In this document: in pieces, positions 5,301 through 8,982 of the stretch
Numbering within the stretch: position 1 is the stretch's first letter
Layout of the letters: the number at the start of each line of letters is the position of its first letter
Origin: Bacillota bacterium
GTDB taxonomy: Bacteria > Bacillota > Sulfobacillia > JAJZYS01 > JAJYTV01
Length of the DNA stretch: 8,982 bases
Assembly (NCBI GenBank): GCA_021810725.1
Contig: JAJZIE010000089.1
Coordinates: 1 to 8,982, forward strand
Direction of reading: 5' to 3'
Notes under the pieces: model-generated
The model's input: only the letters and a program-made list of their open reading frames with translations
What the model was told of the DNA's origin: nothing
Database searches by the model: none
Made by a program: the position numbers and the translations under genes

Positions 5301-6110
5301 TCACGAAGCGTCTCGTTCGGACATGGCACGTTGCAGGGCCGAGGCCATCGCCTTGTGCGGCGGATCCTCGTCGTACCACAGGCGCCAGGCCAGCATGGCC
5401 TGACCAAGCAGCATGCCACCACCGCCAATGGTACGACAGCCACGCCCGTGGGCCTCCCGCATGAGCCTCGTGGGCTGCGGGCGGTAGATGAGGTCGTAGA
5501 CGACGGCGGCCGACGGCATGAACTGCGGCTCGAGCGGCGTCTCGTCGCCGTGGCTGCCTACCGTCGTCGCGTTGACGATGAGGTCCACGTCGGCGAGTTC
5601 TCCGCGCTGACGCCAATCGATCGCCTGCGCCCCGAACTCCCGGCCGATGCGGCCGAGCATCTCCCGGTTGCGCCCCGCGACGCGCAGCTCGATGCCCTCG
5701 CGGGCCAGGACGGCGCACACTGCCAGCGCGGCGCCGCCAGTGCCCAGCACCAAGGCGCTGCCCAGCGGGCGCGAGAGTGCCGCGAGAGGCTGCCAGAAGC
5801 CCTCCGCGTCGGTGTTGTGCCCCTCCCATCCCCCGCCTGTGCGCCTGAGGACGTTGACCGCTCCGATGCGGCGCGCCCATGGATCGAGACGCATCACCAT
5901 CTGCGCGACCGCCTGCTTGTACGGCTTGGTGACGTTGGCGCCCCTCGCGCCCAGCAGGAAGGCGCCACGCAGCGCGGCGCCCAGGTCGTCCGGCGCGACG
6001 TCCCAGAGCATGTACACCCCGTCGCGCCCCGTCGCCTTGAGCGCGGCACCGTGCAGGTCCGGAGAGAACGAACCGCCGATGCCCTGGCCGAAGAGGCCGA
6101 GCAGTTCCAC
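5301..6110 (-). CDS. aroE: Shikimate dehydrogenase (NADP-dependent)
   Basis: This 269-residue enzyme reduces 3-dehydroshikimate to shikimate. The substrate-binding half carries LFGQGIGGSFSPDLH (6-20, with the two shikimate-binding Ser), GANVTKPYK (57-65, K65 the expected catalytic Lys), GAVNV (83-87) and GHNTDAEGF (97-105, D101 catalytic). The nucleotide-binding half has GTGGAALA (123-130) and AGRN (145-148). NATTVGS (180-186) and GGGGMLLGQA (229-238) complete the signature. I chose the GTG at 6110 because it gives the normal AroE N-terminus and has AAGG 9 nt upstream. A GTG about 13 codons earlier is possible but adds no family sequence. A 95-nt gap to yqeG holds a small hairpin. One odd point is Lys in the usual Ile/Leu place of NVT-P-K. 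Quinate dehydrogenase activity cannot be excluded, but the aro neighbours argue for biosynthesis. Confidence 0.95.
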   Translation of the reverse strand: MELLGLFGQGIGGSFSPDLHGAALKATGRDGVYMLWDVAPDDLGAALRGAFLLGARGANVTKPYKQAVAQMVMRLDPWARRIGAVNVLRRTGGGWEGHNTDAEGFWQPLAALSRPLGSALVLGTGGAALAVCAVLAREGIELRVAGRNREMLGRIGREFGAQAIDWRQRGELADVDLIVNATTVGSHGDETPLEPQFMPSAAVVYDLIYRPQPTRLMREAHGRGCRTIGGGGMLLGQAMLAWRLWYDEDPPHKAMASALQRAMSERDAS

Positions 6111-6167
6111 CGTCGCACCGCCTTCGCAAGAAGTCGCCACCGTGGCTATGCATACGCAAAGGCCCGA

Positions 6168-6187
6168 CGCCACCCGCGGCGGTGGCG
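6168..6187. repeat. Hairpin between yqeG and aroE
   Basis: A perfect 7-bp inverted repeat CGCCACC/GGTGGCG with a 6-nt loop lies in the 95-nt gap between yqeG and aroE. No U-tract follows on the minus strand. It could set the ratio of the upstream and downstream messages by processing or partial attenuation. A TATGCATA palindrome lies nearby at about 6146-6153. Confidence 0.3.
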
Positions 6188-6205
6188 CCAGGCATCGATC
6201 CAGGG

Positions 6206-6727
6206 TTAGCCGGCGCTCGAAGGGACGCGCAGGCCGGTGCGGGCGAAGTGTTGCAGGACCGCACCCTCGACGTGGCGGACGGCGCGGGTGCCGACGAACT
6301 CCTGGCGCGTCAGTGGCGTCACGAGGATGGTGAACATGCCGGCCCTGTTGCCCCCGAGGATGTCCGTGAACACCTGGTCGCCGATCACCGCGGTCGTCTG
6401 CGGCGTGGTGCCCAGCACCGCCATCGCCTGGCGGAACCCCTTGGCCCACGGCTTGCGCGCGTGCGGAATGAACGGCACGCCGAGCCAGCCGGCGAAGTCC
6501 TCCACCCTGCCCTTGCCGTTGTTGGAGAGAATCACCGCGCCGACCCCGGACCCGCGCAGGCGCTGCACCCAGGCCTTCACCTCACGCGTCGGCCTGGGCA
6601 CGTTCCAGCCCGCGAGCGTATTGTCGAGATCGAGCACGACGCCCCGGATGCCGCGTCGCCGCAGCATCCGCGGATCCACGCTCTGAACGGACGGCAGGTA
6701 GAGATGCGGACGCAGCTTGGAAAGCAC
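6206..6727 (-). CDS. yqeG: YqeG-family HAD (class IIIA) phosphatase
   Basis: This 173-residue protein matches the size of the YqeG family. All four HAD motifs are seen: DLDNTL (33-38; D33 nucleophile, D35 acid/base), SNN (68-70), K92 in HARKP, and GDQVFTD (116-122). The openings LRPHLYLPSVQSVDP (5-19) and PLTRQEFVGTR (138-148) are also typical. The family is related to yeast Gep4 and other phosphatidylglycerophosphate phosphatases, so a role in phosphatidylglycerol synthesis is plausible, but the substrate is not shown by the sequence. In many Bacillota it sits next to aroE, as here. The start is a GTG 8 nt after AAGGGG, and 24 nt after the predicted transcription start, so it is the first gene of the aro operon. 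Confidence 0.92.
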   Translation of the reverse strand: MLSKLRPHLYLPSVQSVDPRMLRRRGIRGVVLDLDNTLAGWNVPRPTREVKAWVQRLRGSGVGAVILSNNGKGRVEDFAGWLGVPFIPHARKPWAKGFRQAMAVLGTTPQTTAVIGDQVFTDILGGNRAGMFTILVTPLTRQEFVGTRAVRHVEGAVLQHFARTGLRVPSSAG

Positions 6728-6757
6728 CGTTCAGGCCCCTTCGCGGAAGTTGCCAGC

Positions 6758-6763
6758 ATTATA
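6758..6763 (-). promoter_or_regulatory. Promoter (extended -10) of the yqeG-aroE-aroC-aroKB operon
   Basis: TATAAT, a perfect -10 hexamer, is preceded by TGC, giving the extended form TGCTATAAT. No good -35 box is seen, which extended -10 promoters tolerate. The start would be near 6751, leaving a 24-nt leader with the SD. Just upstream of the -35 region, at 6783-6797, lies a perfect CCGGAC-GTT-GTCCGG dyad that could be an operator. Confidence 0.7.
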
Positions 6764-6782
6764 GCACACTGCCACCGGCACA

Positions 6783-6797
6783 CCGGACGTTGTCCGG
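6783..6797. repeat. CCGGAC dyad upstream of the aro operon promoter
   Basis: A perfect 6-bp inverted repeat (CCGGAC/GTCCGG, 3-bp centre) lies about 20 bp upstream of the extended -10 box and 33 bp past the rhomboid stop. No U-tract follows it on the minus strand. It is either a weak end signal for the rhomboid gene or an operator for the aro operon. Confidence 0.35.
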
Positions 6798-6829
6798 CCT
6801 GCGCGCAGCGGTATATCTTAGTAGCGCGT

Positions 6830-7489
6830 CTAGCCGTGCATGCGCGCCAGGGCGACAAGACCAGCGCAGGCCACGACGTAGGCGATGCCGGCGCCACGCG
6901 AGCGCCAGCTCTGCAGGCGGCGCACGCCGCCCAGCGTGTAGGCCGCGAGGAACCCTCCGACAAGCCCGCCGATGTGGTCCCAGACCCCGATGCCTGGATA
7001 CATGAAGTCGAAGGCCAGGTTGAGGACGAGAATGCCGCCAAGCCAGCGCAGCAGGTAGCCGCGCATCGGCCCCCGCGCCTCGAGCGCAATCACGCCCGTG
7101 GCGCCCAGAAGTCCGAAAATGGCACCTGAAGCGCCCACGAGCACCGAATACGGCGGATAGGCGACCAGGGACAGCAGCCCCCCCAGGATGCCGCCGAGCA
7201 GGAATACGGCGATGAAGCGCTTCCACCCGAAGGCCGGCTCCACAAGCTCGCCCATCACGAAGAGGCTCCAACCGTTCAGAAGGATATGCAGCCAGTTCAG
7301 ATGCAGGAAGATGGCCGTCAGGATGCGCCACCACTGCCCCTGCAACACCAGGATGTTGACCTGCGCGCCGAGGTTCACCATGCGCATCAGTTGCGGAGAG
7401 CCGCCGAGCCCGCCTTCCAGCACATACATGACCGCCAGGATGGCAAGGAGAGCATAGGTTGCAGGCAGATCGCGATAGCTGCGTCGCAC
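6830..7489 (-). CDS. Rhomboid-family intramembrane serine protease
   Basis: This 219-residue integral membrane protein has about six to seven hydrophobic helices. It shows the rhomboid marks in order: GQWWRILTAIFLH (51-63), the H-N helix HLNWLHILLN (63-72; H68, N72), GASG (119-122; S121 the nucleophile) and DHIGGLVGG (171-179; H172 the partner). The helix glycine pattern GGILGGLLS is also present. Rhomboids cut transmembrane segments of other membrane proteins within the bilayer; the substrate here is unknown. I chose the GTG at 7489, 8 nt after GGGAGG, giving MRRSYRDLPATYALL. An ATG at 7510 adds seven residues but has no SD and overlaps a TACAAT that may be a -10 box. The gene is on the same strand as the aro operon but is separated from it by 102 bp and a promoter. 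Confidence 0.93.
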   Translation of the reverse strand: MRRSYRDLPATYALLAILAVMYVLEGGLGGSPQLMRMVNLGAQVNILVLQGQWWRILTAIFLHLNWLHILLNGWSLFVMGELVEPAFGWKRFIAVFLLGGILGGLLSLVAYPPYSVLVGASGAIFGLLGATGVIALEARGPMRGYLLRWLGGILVLNLAFDFMYPGIGVWDHIGGLVGGFLAAYTLGGVRRLQSWRSRGAGIAYVVACAGLVALARMHG

Positions 7490-7577
7490 AGGCGTAGCCT
7501 CCCGGCCCATTGTAGCCCAAGCGCCGCCGAGGGCGCCGCTGGCAGAAGCGAAGCGTCGTGAGGAAGGGAAGGGTTCC

Positions 7578-8075
7578 ATGACGCGCTGGCGCATCGGCCG
7601 CCCGGCAATGCGCAGCGGCCTCGCCTCGGGACTGCCCGCGGCCGCCCTCGCATGGCTTCTATTCCTGGCCGTCGGCGGCAGCCACGGCATGGCGCGCATG
7701 GGTACGGTTCTGCCCATGGCCGTGTTCGTCATCGAGGCGATACTCTATGGCTATGCGGGCTTCCGGCTGAGGCGCTCGGGATACGACACGGGCACCGCCA
7801 TGCTGGGGGGGATCGTGGCCGGCTGGACGACCGCGCTGCTGGCCGCTTTCCCGCGCAACGCCCTCCTGATGCTCAGCGCCGGTTACATGAGGTTCTTGCA
7901 GGCTGCGCCGCATCTTGGCGCGGGCAGCCCGCACATGCCCTGGCCACCTCTGACGGTTTTACTCGCCCTTGTCGGCGCCCTCCTGGCCGGATCGGCCCTG
8001 GGCGCGGCCTGCGGCTCGATCGGCGCGTCCCTGGCGCGGGCGGATGCGGCCGCACCGCCGACTCAACTGCCGTAG
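7578..8075 (+). CDS. Small four-helix membrane protein, function unknown
   Basis: This is the only plus-strand gene in the window (165 residues). I do not recognise the family. Hydrophobic segments at about 14-33, 43-62, 76-92 and 124-148 suggest four membrane helices. A basic N-terminus (MTRWRIGRPAMR) and basic loop (RLRRSGYD, 63-70) place both cytoplasmic by the positive-inside rule. Gly/Ala-rich helices such as GALLAGSALGAACGSIGASL suggest tight packing. No charged or catalytic motif stands out within the membrane. The ATG at 7578 follows GAAGGG by 4 nt. The gene diverges from the rhomboid gene (88-bp gap between starts) and its last 13 bp overlap the 3' end of asnB. The opposite-strand frames here are Arg-rich and not protein-like, which supports this strand. 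Confidence 0.7.
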   Translation: MTRWRIGRPAMRSGLASGLPAAALAWLLFLAVGGSHGMARMGTVLPMAVFVIEAILYGYAGFRLRRSGYDTGTAMLGGIVAGWTTALLAAFPRNALLMLSAGYMRFLQAAPHLGAGSPHMPWPPLTVLLALVGALLAGSALGAACGSIGASLARADAAAPPTQLP

Positions 8076-8982
8076 CGAGCGTCGGGCGCGTGCATGCCCG
8101 GGGCGGTATCGTACACCTGCCTGAGCCAAAGCTCCAGCGCCAGCAGCACATAGACCATGCGCCCATCCTGGCTCGGTCTGCCGTTCAGGCGTGCGAGCGC
8201 ATCGCGAACCGCCGCCGGTTCGAAGAGTCCACGCGCCCTGGCGGTGTCGTCGGTCAGGACGTCGTGGGCGAGATCGCGCAGCGGCCCCGACAGCAGGCGC
8301 GTGATCGGTGTGGGGAAACCGCGCTTGGGCCGCAGCGCAGCCCCTGCGGGAAGATGCCGCCTCGCCACCTGGCGCAGCAGCCACTTGCCCTGCCCGGCCT
8401 GCAACTTGTAGGTCCAGGGAAGAGCGTCCGCGAGTTCCACAACATCGTCGTCGAGGTACGGCACACGCGCCTCGAGCCCGAACGACATGGTCAGGCGGTC
8501 CAGTTTCAGAAGCGCCTCGTCCGCCAGCCAGACCTCCCGATCCACCTGCAGCATGGAGCCGAGCCAGTCATGCCCCTGCGCCTGCGCCGCGGCAAAGGCG
8601 TCCGCGGCGAGCCGGCCCGGGCGGTGATCATGCAGCAGTTGCCGGATCTCGGGACGGTATAGCGCGTGGCGCTCGGGGTCTCGCCAACTCATGCCGATGC
8701 CGAGGTAACGGTCGCTCAGCGCAAGCAGGCTGCGGGCGGCGAGACCGCGCCCGGGCAGCGGCGAATCCGCCAGGGCCCGGCGCACCATGCGCGGCACCAG
8801 GCGTGAGAAACGCTCGACCACGAGCGGCTCGTCGTAACCGGGGTAGCCAGCGAACAGCTCGTCCGCTCCCTCGCCGCTCAGCACGACGGGCACGTCCACG
8901 GCCGCCCGTTCCGCGATCGCCCGCAGAGGCAAAGCGGTCGGGTCGCCGTTCGGCTCGTCGATGTCGAAATTGAGCGCCAAAA
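8063..8982 (-). CDS. asnB: Asparagine synthetase (glutamine-hydrolysing), C-terminal synthetase domain, cut by right window edge
   Basis: Only the last ~305 residues are in the window; the N-terminal glutaminase domain and the ATP-pyrophosphatase loop (SGG-DS) lie beyond the right edge. The visible part has DEPNGDPTALPL, the conserved VVLSGEGADELFAGYPGY (about residues 31-48 of the visible part), LLKLDRLTMSFGLEARVPYLDD, a KWLLRQVARRHLP segment and PKRGFPTP. These are the marks of the AsnB synthetase domain, which amidates aspartate with ATP using ammonia from glutamine. Homologues also occur in exopolysaccharide and peptide-modifying clusters, and that role cannot be excluded from this part alone. 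The gene ends in TGA at 8063, overlapping the convergent membrane-protein gene by 13 bp. There is no terminator between them, so the two transcripts are antisense at their ends. Confidence 0.92.
   Translation of the reverse strand, partial: LALNFDIDEPNGDPTALPLRAIAERAAVDVPVVLSGEGADELFAGYPGYDEPLVVERFSRLVPRMVRRALADSPLPGRGLAARSLLALSDRYLGIGMSWRDPERHALYRPEIRQLLHDHRPGRLAADAFAAAQAQGHDWLGSMLQVDREVWLADEALLKLDRLTMSFGLEARVPYLDDDVVELADALPWTYKLQAGQGKWLLRQVARRHLPAGAALRPKRGFPTPITRLLSGPLRDLAHDVLTDDTARARGLFEPAAVRDALARLNGRPSQDGRMVYVLLALELWLRQVYDTAPGMHAPDARYGS

Noticed and set aside
5331..6209. A 292-codon plus-strand frame opposite aroE
   Set aside because: It has no recognisable domain and aroE accounts for the sequence. 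Third-position GC bias explains the missing stops.
1..8982. CRISPR array, tRNA, rRNA, insertion sequence or integrase
   Set aside because: I saw no regularly spaced repeats, no tRNA or rRNA signatures, no transposase or integrase motifs and no flanking duplications.

Overview
The window is GC-rich and densely coded. Eight of its nine genes lie on the minus strand, so read it from right to left. Start codons are mostly GTG or TTG behind strong Shine-Dalgarno (SD) sequences (AAGGAGG type). The order yqeG-aroE-aroC-aroKB, the YqeG-family phosphatase and the SD quality suggest a high-GC Bacillota lineage (Symbiobacteria/Limnochordia/Thermaerobacter-like) or a relative. This is an inference of modest strength, because no rRNA or other marker is present.

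Right end (7578-8982): the C-terminal synthetase part of a glutamine-dependent asparagine synthetase (AsnB) runs in from the right edge. It converges with, and overlaps by 13 bp, the only plus-strand gene, a small four-helix membrane protein of unknown function. A rhomboid intramembrane protease (6830-7489) diverges from that membrane gene.

Centre (2625-6763): a perfect extended -10 box (TGCTATAAT) starts a compact operon: a YqeG-type HAD phosphatase, shikimate dehydrogenase (AroE), chorismate synthase (AroC) and a shikimate kinase/3-dehydroquinate synthase fusion (AroK-AroB). Four of the seven shikimate-pathway activities are therefore made from one transcript. The aroC and aroKB reading frames overlap in a GTGA.

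Left (1-2601): a 304-bp gap holds a twin palindromic operator, a likely -10 box and a leader of about 236 nt with mutually exclusive stem-loops, ahead of a secreted right-handed beta-helix protein. A terminator-like hairpin follows. Then comes a strong promoter (TTGACA-18-TATTGT) with a class I cyclic-di-GMP (GEMM-I) riboswitch almost at the predicted +1. It leads into the start of a Flp/Tad pilus locus: a 59-residue Flp pilin, a TadE-like pseudopilin and a TadG-like protein cut by the left edge.

The most notable system is this last one. The major pilin and the genes behind it sit directly under a second-messenger riboswitch, with a possible switch built from competing GGGAG/CCTCCC/GGGAGG segments and the pilin ribosome-binding site. 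Surface attachment would thus be tied to c-di-GMP at the RNA level.
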